A stretch of 64,000 nucleotides of DNA from an uncultured Litoreibacter sp. GTDB lineage: Bacteria; Pseudomonadota; Alphaproteobacteria; Rhodobacterales; Rhodobacteraceae. How positions within the stretch are numbered: position 1 is the stretch's first letter; each line of letters starts with the position of its first letter. The notes beneath the pieces were generated by a model that made no database searches, was not told the origin of the DNA, and saw nothing but the letters and a program-made list of their open reading frames with translations. The stretch covers positions 920,001 through 984,000 of the forward strand of contig CANLUY010000001.1 of NCBI GenBank assembly GCA_947494435.1, read 5' to 3'. Positions 48,376-58,193 of this stretch are shown one piece after another. Position numbers and translations under genes: made by a program.

Positions 48376-48935
48376 CGGTTGGCAGCGTGGTATTCAGTGT
48401 TCGGACGCATATCCACGGCAGAGGCCATCCGGTTCGTCATATTATAGAACCCTGCCGTCGATGCGATGTCCCAGATATCACGATCTGTAAACCCAACCTT
48501 GCGCAGCTCCTCACGATCACCTTCTTCGATTGTGTAGCTCGCTTCGGTCATCAGCACCGCAAAATCCAACATCGCGCGTTGACGCGCATCCAGATCAGCC
48601 ACACGGTAGTTCATCACCAAAGCCTCGCCCAGCGCCGGATCACCAGACAACTCCCGAACCGCTGCCCCATGCGCGACCAGACAATAAAAGCACCTGTTCA
48701 CAGCAGAGACCGCAACCGCAATCATCTCCCGTTCCAGCTTAGTTAGACCCGATTCCGCCAGCATGACATCGTTATAGAGGGCTGAAAAAGCGTTCAGCTT
48801 CTCTTCATCGAACGCATAGGCTTGCAGGACGTTTGGCACCAAGCCCAGCTTCTCCTCACAGATGGAGAAATACTTTGCGACCCGATCCGGCAGCGGATCC
48901 ATCATCGGCAGATCAAGTGCGGTTACCTTGCTCAT
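48372..48935 (-). CDS. AhpD-like peroxidase-related protein
   Basis: A 187-residue protein of the carboxymuconolactone decarboxylase/AhpD superfamily. The redox pair is in AVNRCFYCLVAHGAAVRELS, the CxxC-plus-His pattern of AhpD. The uncharacterised peroxidase-related group has the same N-terminal block LPDRVAKYFSICEEKLGLVP. It may act as an alkylhydroperoxidase with a thiol partner. The ATG at 48935 fits the family; an in-frame extension to 49076 lies inside the GNAT gene. It sits between the GNAT and ompA-like genes in one operon. Confidence 0.88.
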   Translation of the reverse strand: MSKVTALDLPMMDPLPDRVAKYFSICEEKLGLVPNVLQAYAFDEEKLNAFSALYNDVMLAESGLTKLEREMIAVAVSAVNRCFYCLVAHGAAVRELSGDPALGEALVMNYRVADLDARQRAMLDFAVLMTEASYTIEEGDREELRKVGFTDRDIWDIASTAGFYNMTNRMASAVDMRPNTEYHAANR

Positions 48936-48946
48936 GGCGTCGTCCC

Positions 48947-49657
48947 TTACGTTTTTATCCGGTAATGATACCTTGCCGCTGGCGACATGCCCAGCGACGT
49001 ATAAAGCGCACAAGCCGGCGCATTTTGTGCAACCGCCGGCAGCGCAAAATCTGTTGCCCCATGAGCCGCCGCCCAATGAGCCGCCGCGACCGTCAAATGG
49101 CGCGCCAACCCGTTGCGTCTTTGAAACGGCAAAACCTCAAGCGAATGGATCATTCCGCATCCCTGATGCACAGCTGCAAAAACAGCGCCCGCCGCCCGAT
49201 CATTGATCCGCCCAAGGATACCCGTCTTCGGACAGGTCACCCGTTCCATCACAGCCAACCGATCCGCCCCGATCCCGCTTTCTTGCCAAATGTCTTTGGT
49301 CAGTTGAAGCGGCGGCCAGCACGGAAACGCAGTCACAAGCGGCACCTCTCGGCGCGTCAGCACATCAATGGGGCAATGAAACAGGATCGTTTCATCTAAC
49401 GCATCGTAGCCGCGTTCTGCCAAAATAGGGTCTACTTTGTCCGTCGGATCAAGCGTGAACAGCAAATCCTGTCCCGCCTCACGCATATGCTGCTCAGCCT
49501 GTTCGATTTGATCCTGTTCAATCGACGCAGTTACGGATGTCGCCGTCACACGCTTGCCACCACCTTTGCTGCGCCGAAACACGAACGGGCCGTCCACGAC
49601 CCGCACCTCAGCGGGCCACGTATGTTCCAACACGTCTATGATGGCCGCGCGGTCCAT
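48947..49657 (-). CDS. GNAT family N-acetyltransferase
   Basis: A 236-residue protein with a C-terminal GNAT domain: MIHSLEVLPFQRRNGLARHL carries the acetyl-CoA-binding loop (QRRNGLA), and NAPACALYTSLGM is motif B. The N-terminal half is less conserved and may form a second, degenerate GNAT lobe. The acceptor is unknown. It starts on the last base of the cinA stop (TAATG) and ends 11 bases before the peroxidase gene. Confidence 0.85.
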   Translation of the reverse strand: MDRAAIIDVLEHTWPAEVRVVDGPFVFRRSKGGGKRVTATSVTASIEQDQIEQAEQHMREAGQDLLFTLDPTDKVDPILAERGYDALDETILFHCPIDVLTRREVPLVTAFPCWPPLQLTKDIWQESGIGADRLAVMERVTCPKTGILGRINDRAAGAVFAAVHQGCGMIHSLEVLPFQRRNGLARHLTVAAAHWAAAHGATDFALPAVAQNAPACALYTSLGMSPAARYHYRIKT

Positions 49658-50379
49658 TACAGCGCCAGCGCGCGCTCAAGCCGTGAGATCGCGATCTGTA
49701 ACGCGGCCCGATCAGGCCCGCGTACCACAATATTAGACCCATATACGCCGTCTTTCTGAAACGGGTATGAGCCAAACGACAACTCTGGCATCTCAGCCGC
49801 CACGACGCCCAACGGACCGGCTAAATCACCTTCGCCCCGCTCCACGCGCAATGTCTCCGACAACAAGGGCACGCCACCGGTTAGCGTGGGCAGAACAGAA
49901 GCCACCATGGCATTAAACACCGACGGTACACCCGCCATCACATGCACATTGCCCAGCTTGAACCCCGGCGCGGTGGAGACAGGGTTATCAATCAATGTGG
50001 CTCCATCCGGAATACGCGCCATCCGCAGCCGCGCCGCATTCAAGTCAGACCCTGTTCTTGCGTAATGCGCCTCTAGCAAGGCTCGCGCATCCTCCCGCAC
50101 ATCAACATGCGCTCCAAAAGCCGCACCAATCGCGTCCGCCGTAATGTCATCATGTGTCGGACCAATCCCGCCCGAGGTGAATACATGGTCATACCCCTCA
50201 GACAGTGCGCGCACAGCCGCCACGATCCGGTCGTGATCGTCTGAGACCACCCGCACCTCTTCCAGCCCGATACCCGCTTCGGTCAATTGGCCCGCCAGAT
50301 GGTGCATATTGGCATCCCGCGTGCGACCCGACAGGATCTCATCGCCGATCACAAGCATCGCGGCAGTTGGGTTGGGCAT
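49657..50379 (-). CDS. CinA/MoaB-like molybdopterin-binding domain protein
   Basis: A 240-residue protein of the competence/damage-inducible CinA N-terminal type. It begins AAMLVIGDEILSGRTRDANM and has the phosphate-binding block HVFTSGGIGPTHDDITADAI. A final block reads LSFGSYPFQKDGVYGSNIVV. It lacks the C-terminal deamidase domain of full CinA; the short form in other bacteria is linked to ADP-ribose or NMN salvage. The GTG or ATG upstream region is shared with divergent map (102 bases). It leads the cinA-GNAT-peroxidase-ompA operon. Confidence 0.88.
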   Translation of the reverse strand: MPNPTAAMLVIGDEILSGRTRDANMHHLAGQLTEAGIGLEEVRVVSDDHDRIVAAVRALSEGYDHVFTSGGIGPTHDDITADAIGAAFGAHVDVREDARALLEAHYARTGSDLNAARLRMARIPDGATLIDNPVSTAPGFKLGNVHVMAGVPSVFNAMVASVLPTLTGGVPLLSETLRVERGEGDLAGPLGVVAAEMPELSFGSYPFQKDGVYGSNIVVRGPDRAALQIAISRLERALAL

Positions 50380-50481
50380 CAGACATCTCCTTCAATTGAT
50401 CGCAGATGTAGCGCGGCGGGGTGGAAGCCGCCACCATTCTCTCTTATGTAGACAAAACAGACCAGCAAAAGGCCAAGACAC

Positions 50482-51294
50482 GTGGACGACACACATCGCG
50501 GACGGATCACCAAAGAAGGCATTCGCATCCATCAGGACGCGGATTTCGCAGGCATGCATGCCGCTGGCCAACTTGCCGCGCAAATCCTTGATGATGTCGC
50601 CGCCTTGGTCGTCCCCGGCACCACGACGGAAGCCTTGGACAAGTTCATCGAAGACGAGGTCACCAAGGCGGAGGCCACCTCGGCAACCATCGGCTACAAA
50701 GGCTACAAACACGCGAGCTGCATCAGCGTGAACCACGTTGTCTGCCACGGCATCCCCGGCCCGAAAACGCTGAAAGAAGGTGATATCCTGAACATCGACG
50801 TCACCGTCATCGTCGATGGCTGGTTTGGCGACACGTCGCGTATGTACGTCGCAGGTAAACTGCCCCGCAAAGCAGAACGCCTGATCCAAGTCACGCATGA
50901 CGCGCTGTTCAAAGGCATCGAGGCGGTCAAACCCGGCAACACATTCGGCGATATCGGCCACGCGATCCAAGCCTATGTCGAAGCGCACCGCATGTCCGTC
51001 GTGCGTGACTTTTGCGGCCACGGTCTTGGCCGCGTCTTCCACGCCCCGCCCAATGTGCTGCATTACGGACGCCCCGCATCCGGCGCCGTTCTGGAAGAAG
51101 GCATGTTCTTCACCATCGAACCAATGGTCAATCTCGGACGCCCCGAAACCAAAGTCCTCGCCGACGACTGGACAGCTGTGACCCGAGACAAGACTCTATC
51201 CGCCCAGTTCGAACATTCCGTCGGCGTCACGGCCAACGGCGTCGAGATCTTCACCACATCGCCCGGCAATAAGTTCCACCCGACCTACAAATAA
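50482..51294 (+). CDS. map: Methionine aminopeptidase
   Basis: A 270-residue type I enzyme that removes the initiator methionine from new proteins. Metal ligands are visible: the aspartates in DVTVIVDGWFGDTSRMY, the histidine in CGHGLGRVFHAPPN, and the glutamates in FFTIEPMVN and FEHSVGVT. The substrate histidine is in CHGIPG. The start is a GTG at 50482. No zinc-finger extension is present. Confidence 0.96.
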   Translation: MDDTHRGRITKEGIRIHQDADFAGMHAAGQLAAQILDDVAALVVPGTTTEALDKFIEDEVTKAEATSATIGYKGYKHASCISVNHVVCHGIPGPKTLKEGDILNIDVTVIVDGWFGDTSRMYVAGKLPRKAERLIQVTHDALFKGIEAVKPGNTFGDIGHAIQAYVEAHRMSVVRDFCGHGLGRVFHAPPNVLHYGRPASGAVLEEGMFFTIEPMVNLGRPETKVLADDWTAVTRDKTLSAQFEHSVGVTANGVEIFTTSPGNKFHPTYK

Positions 51295-51311
51295 GGGTCT
51301 GCTCTGCGGTC

Positions 51312-51360
51312 AAAGCGGACACTTCCTACATGCCTTTGAACGTCCGCTTTCTTCAAAGGC
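51312..51360. repeat. Interleaved inverted repeats after map
   Basis: AAAGCGGAC (51312-51320) pairs with GTCCGCTTT (51342-51350). GCCTTTGAA (51332-51340) pairs with TTCAAAGGC (51352-51360). The two 9-base stems interleave, so they exclude each other or form a pseudoknot. The AGCGGAC/GTCCGCT pair resembles a dispersed intergenic element of roseobacters as I remember it. It may end the map transcript. Confidence 0.6.
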
Positions 51361-51394
51361 TGCAAGATGTGGGTTTCATTAAGAGCTTACGTCG

Positions 51395-51820
51395 CTAGTC
51401 AACCAACCCCAATTGGCGGGCAATCGTCGCGCTGTCATAGTAATCGCGGCCTTCGACCACCATTCCATCTTTGACTCTCATCACGGAACAATAGCGGACT
51501 TCGGCTTTTTTTCCTGTTGGTTGAAAATCCCCAAGGCTAGAACGCAGAACGCCAGCGTGAATTCCAGTATTGCGGAACTCAACGGTTGCCCATTCTCCGC
51601 ATTGGCTGACAATTACGTTCTCAACTTCGCAAAGACCGTCTGGAAAAGCTTCCCGCCAACGATAGTAGTCGTCCTTGTAAGCCTCCTTTCCGGTGAGTTT
51701 TTCTTGACGAGCGATATCTTCAAAATCGCAATCATCCGAAATAATCTCTGCCCCGCGGTTAGGATCGCGCATACCCCACGACTCATGAAATTGGCGAACA
51801 ATTTTTTCTGTAGGGTGCAT
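51395..51820 (-). CDS. SnoaL/NTF2-like fold protein
   Basis: A 141-residue protein with the NTF2-like fold of the SnoaL/ester-cyclase group: HESWGMRDPNRGAEIISDDC at the start, DDYYRWREAFPDGLCEVENV in the middle and VMRVKDGMVVEGRDYYDSAT near the end. Many members are small-molecule cyclases, hydrolases or dehydratases; the substrate here is unknown. GAAGGACG precedes the ATG. It stands alone between map and radC, with 181 bases (51821-52001) upstream that hold no gene I can see. Confidence 0.8.
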   Translation of the reverse strand: MHPTEKIVRQFHESWGMRDPNRGAEIISDDCDFEDIARQEKLTGKEAYKDDYYRWREAFPDGLCEVENVIVSQCGEWATVEFRNTGIHAGVLRSSLGDFQPTGKKAEVRYCSVMRVKDGMVVEGRDYYDSATIARQLGLVD

Positions 51821-52001
51821 GAATTACGTCCTTCGGTCCTATTTTTTGGTTGGCACTACATGAAAAAGCTACGCTCGTCACCGAATGATCAATAACTGAC
51901 ATTCGTTCCGCGTGCAGCATCGATAGGTCTGGGCTCAAAGCTGACATACAACCCTCGTATCCAATTGGCGCTTAACTGCAATTTAAATAGAATCGCCTGA
52001 T

Positions 52002-52754
52002 GTGGTCGCCATGACATATCAGAGTAATCAGTTCGCCGAACTTTCACTGCCGTTGTTTCAAGCGGCCACGCCCGTTGTGACGGAGGATGATCCGACACAT
52101 GAATTCGCCAGAATCAGGGAACATTTCATGAACAATGGGCCAGAGGCAGTGCCTGATTACGATGTGCTTACCCTTGTCCTTCTTCGGGCCATCCCGGATT
52201 TCAGCGTGAAGGCTTTGGCCGTCCGGTTACTCTCGGAATTCGGCGATTTCAATCATGTGATATCCGCGCCTGCGTCGCGGCTACGGGAGGTTGAAGGCGT
52301 CACCACCGCCGTGCTGCAAGAGCTTAAACTTGTCGAAACGGCTGCGCACCGTCTGGCACGCGCGAAGATCATGAACCGCGAAGTGCTATCCAGCTGGGAT
52401 GCGCTTCTTGATTATTGCCAAACCCGCATGGCCCACCAATCTACCGAGCAGTTCCGCGTCCTGTTTCTTGATCGCAAAAACGTACTAATTGCTGACGAGG
52501 CTCAGGGCGCGGGTACGGTTGACCATGTCCCTGTCTACCCCCGCGAAGTGATCAAGCGCGCACTGGAACTGAATGCCTCCGCCTTTATTCTTGTGCATAA
52601 TCATCCTTCAGGCGATCCCACACCCTCCGCCGAAGATATCGCGATGACCAAAACAATTCGCAGCGCTGGCGATGTGTTGGGCATTGTGCTGCACGATCAC
52701 CTTGTTATCGGAAAATCCGGTCACACGTCCTTGCGCAGTGAAGGGCTGATCTGA
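52002..52754 (+). CDS. radC: RadC family JAB-domain protein
   Basis: A 250-residue protein with an N-terminal helix-hairpin-helix region (LREVEGVTTAVLQELKLVE) and a C-terminal JAB/MPN domain carrying the metalloprotease motif FILVHNHPSGDPTPSAED. RadC was once linked to DNA repair, but its true function is unclear. The start may be the GTG at 52002 or the ATG at 52011. Convergent with the solute-binding/OmpA fusion gene. Confidence 0.92.
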   Translation: MVAMTYQSNQFAELSLPLFQAATPVVTEDDPTHEFARIREHFMNNGPEAVPDYDVLTLVLLRAIPDFSVKALAVRLLSEFGDFNHVISAPASRLREVEGVTTAVLQELKLVETAAHRLARAKIMNREVLSSWDALLDYCQTRMAHQSTEQFRVLFLDRKNVLIADEAQGAGTVDHVPVYPREVIKRALELNASAFILVHNHPSGDPTPSAEDIAMTKTIRSAGDVLGIVLHDHLVIGKSGHTSLRSEGLI

Positions 52755-52810
52755 AGCTTAATTAGGTGTTAAGAAATAATAAAATCGTTGTATTTCATAA
52801 ACTTACGAAT

Positions 52811-52828
52811 TTCCCCGCACGCGGGGGA
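52811..52828 (-). terminator. Short GC-rich stem-loop after the PstS-like/OmpA gene
   Basis: CCCCGC (52813-52818) and GCGGGG (52821-52826) pair around an AC loop, with two weaker flanking pairs. It directly abuts the stop of the minus-strand gene, and the sequence beyond it is only mildly T-rich (AAATTCG on the minus strand). A weak terminator candidate. Confidence 0.4.
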
Positions 52829-54379
52829 TTACTGAACCCAAACCTCGACACGACGATTCACCGCCCGACCCCAATCGGTGTCGTCACACGCCATCGGCAA
52901 CGTCTCTCCAAAAGCATCAGCATAAAGCTGAACCCGTGAGAAATCCGCCGCCGTCGCCGCCTCCCGCACCTGACCCATCACAAGTCGTGCCCGTTTAAGT
53001 GCCAAAGCATTGTTCGGCCCCGCTGGCCCCGCGCTGTCACTAAAGCCCGTAAATAGCAGCGTCTTGCCATCGAAGGCTCCCGTCTCCAAAGCCTGCGCCA
53101 GCCTCAGAATATTCTCACTAGACTGCACATCCAGCTTGGTTCCCGCCTCAAACCGAAACGTCGTCGACAGCCGGTCACGATCCCTCAACGTCTCCACAAG
53201 ACGCTTCAATTCGCTCAGCGGCACCTCCGGCCCAACAGCGGTAATCGCATGCGCCAGCCGGTCCCCTTGCGTGTCAAAATCCGACGTCGTGATCGCCTGA
53301 TCCACAAATCCAGCCCGCCGGATCACCACATCGGCCGAGGAGGAGGCGGTGAAATCGAGAAACTGGCGCGCCATCAAAGGCAGCCGTCGCGCGGGCGTGA
53401 ACATCATCAAAGGCAGTGTCAGCGGATAATCCTCTGTCTTGAGGGCGCCAAGGCTCGGAGCCTGCTCGAACCCGCAGGAGCCTGAAATACGAATAGGATC
53501 GGCATTCCCGATCTCGCTGAGTGTTGTCAATCCAATCGCAAAGCTATCGGCCGCAACTGAATCGGCAAGCTCTTCAAGGCTCGACTGCCGAAAACCCTCC
53601 TCCGTCATGGTTTTTCGATAAGGCCGCAGAACACGATCCTGAAACGCTTCAAACAGCCCTGCCGTGGCTGGTGGCGTGTAAAGAATGACGGGGACATCAG
53701 CGCCACCAAAGGCGGACCAATTCGATGTGTCACCCGAAAAGACCTCGGCAAGTTGTTCAAGCGACAGGTCTTTAACGGGCTGCCCGGCTGAAACGATTGC
53801 GACCATGCCGTCCAGAGCCACGACGCGCGCCCGACGTCCCGACACCAAATTCCCTGAGCCAGAGGCCTCAGCCATCGCTTCTTCGGCCTTACTGGGTTCG
53901 CGCAAGACCAGAGCGATATCTGCTTCTTCGGCGATGAGATCCGCAAAGCCTTCAGATGTTGTGGTCGCACGAAGTTCAAAACGCGCACGCACCCTGTCGA
54001 CATCACTCAATACAAATGTGGAATGCGTGTCGTCTATGACTTCCCGCGTGAGCGACAGTTGATTGCGCGCCGAAAATGCTTGAATGAGCGCCGGGATTAA
54101 CACGTCCGCCATACGACGGGTTCCTGAGAAAGTGATCTCGGCTACGTATGCATCAAGATCAGGGCAGCCCGGCCCCTCACATGTGACGCCCTGTCCGTCC
54201 AAGGTGAGCGGACCATAGACAGTATCTACACGATAAAACTCGCCGTCATAACTGAGCAGGGTGCCATCAATGCGGATCGAGCCATCGCGGGAAGTTAGAG
54301 CAACATCCTGGGCAAATGCTGTCCCAAAAGACAGCAGCAGCGCACTTGCTGCGCAAAGGAAGCGTCTAAATAAATTCAC
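52829..54379 (-). CDS. PstS-like solute-binding domain fused to OmpA domain
   Basis: A 516-residue exported protein with a signal peptide (about 1-23, ending AFA). Residues about 80-340 resemble a phosphate-binding-type periplasmic domain (LEQLAEVFSGDTSNWSAFGG, a hallmark of PstS-like folds, and DYPLTLPLMMFTPARRLPLM). The C-terminus (about 395-516) is an OmpA peptidoglycan-binding domain (TLLFTGFSDSAGPAG, RAVNRRVEVWVQ). The product would hold a ligand-binding domain at the cell wall. No ABC permease is adjacent, so it is more likely a sensor or scaffold than a transporter part. It follows the 284-residue secreted gene by 12 bases and starts with GTG. Confidence 0.85.
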   Translation of the reverse strand: MNLFRRFLCAASALLLSFGTAFAQDVALTSRDGSIRIDGTLLSYDGEFYRVDTVYGPLTLDGQGVTCEGPGCPDLDAYVAEITFSGTRRMADVLIPALIQAFSARNQLSLTREVIDDTHSTFVLSDVDRVRARFELRATTTSEGFADLIAEEADIALVLREPSKAEEAMAEASGSGNLVSGRRARVVALDGMVAIVSAGQPVKDLSLEQLAEVFSGDTSNWSAFGGADVPVILYTPPATAGLFEAFQDRVLRPYRKTMTEEGFRQSSLEELADSVAADSFAIGLTTLSEIGNADPIRISGSCGFEQAPSLGALKTEDYPLTLPLMMFTPARRLPLMARQFLDFTASSSADVVIRRAGFVDQAITTSDFDTQGDRLAHAITAVGPEVPLSELKRLVETLRDRDRLSTTFRFEAGTKLDVQSSENILRLAQALETGAFDGKTLLFTGFSDSAGPAGPNNALALKRARLVMGQVREAATAADFSRVQLYADAFGETLPMACDDTDWGRAVNRRVEVWVQ

Positions 54380-54391
54380 GGATCAACCTGG

Positions 54392-55246
54392 TTAGTTCGA
54401 GGCGAGTTTCAGGTCTTGAAGGATATTTTTCAACTGCAGATTGCGTCCAACATCGTCGCAGCTGGATGCCGCTAATTTAAGGTCATAGCGCAGTTGAGTT
54501 AGTCCCGGACTGGTTTGAACGACACTGCCCGACTGCGTTCGTCCACAATTGTTTTTGGTGACACCCACATTCATCCCAAGACGAATAACACCTGCTTGGG
54601 CGTCTGGATCTAGATGATGGGAAATCACTTGAACGACACGCCCGCTGCCATCGCCAAGCGTCATACGCTCAAAGGGTAGGTGACGCGGTGCCTCGCCTGA
54701 CAAACGCGGCGCATCTTCTTCGCCCCAGCCCAATGCAACACGAACATACTCGTCTAAATCCGGTGTTTCGATTGAAATACGTTCAGGCAGATGCTGTTCG
54801 AAGTGCACCAGAAACTCGTTGTGGTTTGCCAAGGCTGGAATTTGAAAATCAGCCATACCGGTCATGTTTAAAGTAATGTCCGCAAAGAGACCTTCATATT
54901 CGAGAACAACAGTTTGATTTGGGTCGCAAGGGGCAGAAATGCGCACATGAATTGTAGCGTCATTCTCTGCGCTCGCGTTCAGTTTCATATCGCAGGAAAT
55001 TCCAAAGGCGCTGATATTAGCCTGCTGCGCAGTGATCGCCTGAAGTTGATGACCCTGCACAGCCGGGAGGGCCTTGCGGACAGGTTGGAATCGTACAGGC
55101 TGTAGCTGGGGTAGACTTGGCAATGACGCCGAAACAGACGGCAACGGAGCAGGAAGGGCCAACGGAACCGTATCCGCCCAAACGTTTTTCACCACTGTGC
55201 ATACCAATAAGAATGCGCCAAAAATGGCACTGCCTGTCTTGCCCAT
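54392..55246 (-). CDS. Secreted protein of unknown function between secA and the OmpA fusion gene
   Basis: A 284-residue exported protein with a signal peptide ending at about VWA-D (residue 24). A low-complexity stretch rich in Pro, Leu and Ser follows (LPAPLPSVSASLPSLPQLQP). The folded domain starts with ISAFGISCDMKLNASAEN and has further cysteines in ISAPCDPNQT, TKNNCGRTQ and ASSCDDVG, so two disulfides are possible. No family is recognised. Homologues in roseobacters are, as I recall, named translocase only because of the neighbouring secA. It forms a pair with the downstream PstS-like/OmpA gene. Confidence 0.68.
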   Translation of the reverse strand: MGKTGSAIFGAFLLVCTVVKNVWADTVPLALPAPLPSVSASLPSLPQLQPVRFQPVRKALPAVQGHQLQAITAQQANISAFGISCDMKLNASAENDATIHVRISAPCDPNQTVVLEYEGLFADITLNMTGMADFQIPALANHNEFLVHFEQHLPERISIETPDLDEYVRVALGWGEEDAPRLSGEAPRHLPFERMTLGDGSGRVVQVISHHLDPDAQAGVIRLGMNVGVTKNNCGRTQSGSVVQTSPGLTQLRYDLKLAASSCDDVGRNLQLKNILQDLKLASN

Positions 55247-55307
55247 ATTCGCCTCTCGTGCCCGGTTGCTCCGGTTTCTGAGTACCTGCGACGATGGGCT
55301 GGAAAGA

Positions 55308-55337
55308 GGTTAAAAGCAAGCCCGAGTTCGGGCCTGC
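55308..55337 (-). terminator. Intrinsic terminator of secA
   Basis: On the minus strand a stem GCA-G-GCCCGA / TCGGGC-T-TGC (one wobble, loop AC; plus-strand 55316-55337) is followed by TTTTAACC. It lies 14 bases after the secA stop and separates it from the secreted-protein gene downstream. Confidence 0.68.
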
Positions 55338-55350
55338 AAAGAAGTATAGG

Positions 55351-58038
55351 TCAAACTGCGCCGTGGCAGTGTTTGAACTTTTTGCCAGAACCACACGGGC
55401 ATTGAGTGTTGCGGCCGGGATTTCCCCAAGTTGCAGGGTCGTCTTCGTTGAAGCCCTCAATTGGGTCTGTTGGCGCTTCGACCTCTGGGGTGGCTGCTGC
55501 GGCTTGAGCCTGTTGTTGGGCCAAGAACTGTTGCAACATCTGTTCTTGCTGCTCTTCCGTCAAAGGCACAACGCGAGACAGCTTCCGTGTGACCTCTGAG
55601 CGCAAACTATCAAGCATGGACTCGAACAACTGAAAGCTGTCGTTTTTGTACTCGTTCAATGGATCGCGTTGCGCATAGCCGCGGAATCCAACCACCGAAC
55701 GAAGGTGTTCAAGCGACAAAAGGTGTTCGCGCCATTTGCCATCGATTGTTTGTAATAGCAGCTGCTTTTCGATGTTGCGCATATTCTCAGGACCGAAGTC
55801 AGCTGCTTTCTTCGCCATGAACTCGTCAGAAGCTTTTGCAAGACGGTCTGCGATATCTTCGTTTTCGACACCCTCTTCATCGGCCCATTCGGCAACCGGT
55901 ACTTCAATGCCAAGCTGCTCTGTGACAGCTTCTCCAAGACCTGCTGTATCCCACTGATCTGCGTAGGTCTTGGGAGGCATGAATTGGTCAACAAGGTCGT
56001 CAATCACTTGATGGCGCATGTCTTGTGCGACTTCGCCAACTTCTTCAGCCTCCATGATCTCCATCCGTTGACTGAAGATCGCTTTCCGCTGATCGTTCAT
56101 CACATCATCGAATTTCAGAAGCTGTTTACGCGTATCGAAGTTGCGGCCTTCAACTTTGGCTTGCGCCTTCTCAAGCGACTTGTTCACCCATGGGTGAGCA
56201 ATCGCTTCACCCTCTTTCATCCCAAGTGTGTTGAGCATTTTATCTAAGCGCTCTGACCCGAAGATCCGCATGAGATCGTCTTCGAGGGACAAGAAGAACG
56301 AAGATCGGCCCGGATCCCCTTGGCGGCCAGAACGGCCACGCAATTGGTTATCAATACGGCGAGATTCGTGGCGTTCGGTCGCCAAAACAAAAAGACCGCC
56401 AGCGGCTTTGACTTCATCTTCTGCCTTTGACTGCTCTTCTTCGATTTTAGCCCGGATTGCTTCGGGATCACCTTCAGGATCGGCCGCGAGCGCATCCATG
56501 ATTTTGAATTCTACATTGCCGCCGAGTTTGATGTCGGTGCCGCGCCCCGCCATGTTTGTTGCAATGGTTACTGCGCCAAGCGTACCGGCATTCGCGACAA
56601 TTTCAGCTTCTCTTTCGTGCTGACGGGCGTTCAGGACATTGTGTTCTACACCCGCAGTGGTCAGCAAGCTGGACAAAAATTCAGACTTTTCGATGGAGGT
56701 TGTTCCGACCAAAACAGGCTGCCCCGTTTCATGTGCTTTTTGAATTTCTTCTACGATGGCGTCATATTTTTCTTTGGCCGTACGGTAGATTGCGTCGTGC
56801 TCATCTATACGGGCGATGGGGCGGTTGGTTGGTACTTCAACGACGCCCAGACCGTAAATCTCTGCAAATTCTTCTGCTTCGGTCGTCGCTGTGCCGGTCA
56901 TGCCGGACAATTTATCATAGAGACGGAAGTAGTTCTGGAACGTCACAGATGCGAGCGTGATATTTTCGGGCTGAATTGCACAGCCTTCCTTGGCCTCGAT
57001 TGCTTGGTGCAAGCCACCAGACAAACGGCGTCCTTGCATCATTCTGCCCGTGAATTCGTCAACCAGCATGACTTGGCCATCACGCACCATGTAGTCTTTG
57101 TCTTTGTGAAACGCTTTGTGTGCCTTCATCGCTTCCGTGACGTGGTGGACGATTGTTGTGCTTTCTGGGTCGTAGAGCGATTGGCCTTCTGGAAGAAGCT
57201 CCAGCTCATGCAACCGCTTCTCAATGAATTCGTTGCCCTCATCATTAAACGTCACAACGCGCGTTTTCTCGTCCAGCTTAAAGTGCTCGTCTTTCACTTC
57301 GGGGATAAGCTTGTCGATGGTGATATACAGATCACTGCGGTCCTGTGAAGGGCCAGAAATGATCAACGGAGTCCGGGCTTCATCAATCAGGATGGAGTCG
57401 ACCTCATCAACAATCGCGTAGAAGTGACCGCGTTGAGACATTTCTTCGAGTGTCGCACGCATGTTATCACGCAGATAGTCGAACCCGAGCTCATTGTTGG
57501 TGGCGTAAGTGACATCAGCCGCATAGGCGACTTTTTTCTCATCATCCGGTTGCTGAGGATAAACTGCACCCGTGGTCAGACCCAGCTGTGCGAAAACGTT
57601 GCCCATCCATTCCGCGTCACGTTTCACGAGGTATTCGTTGACGGTGACGATGTGCACACCCTTGCCCGCAAGCGCATTTAAGTATGCAGGGAAACACGCA
57701 ACGAGGGTCTTACCCTCGCCAGTCTTCATTTCAGAAATGTTGCCTTGGTGCAGAAAAATGCCGCCCATCAACTGCGTGTCAAACGCCCGCAATCCGAGGG
57801 CTCGCTTGGCCGCTTCGCGCACGTTTGCAAATGCTTCCGGCAACAACGCGTCTAGGCTTTCGCCCTTTTGCGCGCGCATCGCCATGTCTTCGGTGCGCTG
57901 CTTGATCTCTTCATCGGAGAGCTTTTCAAACTCAGGTTCGAGGTCGTTGATTTTAGCCACAAGTGGGCGCACAGCCTTGACCTTACGGTCATTCGGTGTG
58001 CCGAAAACCTTCTTGGTGATCGTTCCAAAACCCAGCAT
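55351..58038 (-). CDS. secA: Protein translocase subunit SecA
   Basis: The 895-residue ATPase that drives Sec-dependent export at the inner membrane. Walker A is [13 protein letters not shown], the DEAD-like motif is [19 protein letters not shown], motif VI is [17 protein letters not shown], and the C-terminal zinc-binding tail is [15 protein letters not shown] for SecB and lipid contact. The ATG at 58038 begins the family-typical [13 protein letters not shown] with GGAG 7 bases upstream; the in-frame leader up to 58122 is untranslated. A short hairpin (CCCGC/GCGGG, 58058-58071) lies in that leader. It is divergent from the parvulin gene. Confidence 0.97.
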   Translation of the reverse strand: MLGFGTITKKVFGTPNDRKVKAVRPLVAKINDLEPEFEKLSDEEIKQRTEDMAMRAQKGESLDALLPEAFANVREAAKRALGLRAFDTQLMGGIFLHQGNISEMKTGEGKTLVACFPAYLNALAGKGVHIVTVNEYLVKRDAEWMGNVFAQLGLTTGAVYPQQPDDEKKVAYAADVTYATNNELGFDYLRDNMRATLEEMSQRGHFYAIVDEVDSILIDEARTPLIISGPSQDRSDLYITIDKLIPEVKDEHFKLDEKTRVVTFNDEGNEFIEKRLHELELLPEGQSLYDPESTTIVHHVTEAMKAHKAFHKDKDYMVRDGQVMLVDEFTGRMMQGRRLSGGLHQAIEAKEGCAIQPENITLASVTFQNYFRLYDKLSGMTGTATTEAEEFAEIYGLGVVEVPTNRPIARIDEHDAIYRTAKEKYDAIVEEIQKAHETGQPVLVGTTSIEKSEFLSSLLTTAGVEHNVLNARQHEREAEIVANAGTLGAVTIATNMAGRGTDIKLGGNVEFKIMDALAADPEGDPEAIRAKIEEEQSKAEDEVKAAGGLFVLATERHESRRIDNQLRGRSGRQGDPGRSSFFLSLEDDLMRIFGSERLDKMLNTLGMKEGEAIAHPWVNKSLEKAQAKVEGRNFDTRKQLLKFDDVMNDQRKAIFSQRMEIMEAEEVGEVAQDMRHQVIDDLVDQFMPPKTYADQWDTAGLGEAVTEQLGIEVPVAEWADEEGVENEDIADRLAKASDEFMAKKAADFGPENMRNIEKQLLLQTIDGKWREHLLSLEHLRSVVGFRGYAQRDPLNEYKNDSFQLFESMLDSLRSEVTRKLSRVVPLTEEQQEQMLQQFLAQQQAQAAAATPEVEAPTDPIEGFNEDDPATWGNPGRNTQCPCGSGKKFKHCHGAV

Positions 58039-58131
58039 ATCTTCTCCGCCTCGATACCCCGCATAGGCGGGTTTGACATGATCGTGTGATGTGACGCCTT
58101 GCCCTATCGAGGCCGGCACCATATCTCGATG

Positions 58132-58153
58132 CTCAAGACGGTGCCGTCTTGAG
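58132..58153. promoter_or_regulatory. Perfect 22-base palindrome between secA and the parvulin gene
   Basis: Ten-base arms CTCAAGACGG (58132-58141) and CCGTCTTGAG (58144-58153) around TG. It is centred in the 192-base divergent region with no U-tract, so it looks like an operator for a dimeric regulator controlling both genes, or a strong transcript hairpin. The binding protein is unknown. Confidence 0.55.
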
Positions 58154-58193
58154 ACTGAAGTGATGTAAGAGGCGCCTGATATAGTGTCAACGG

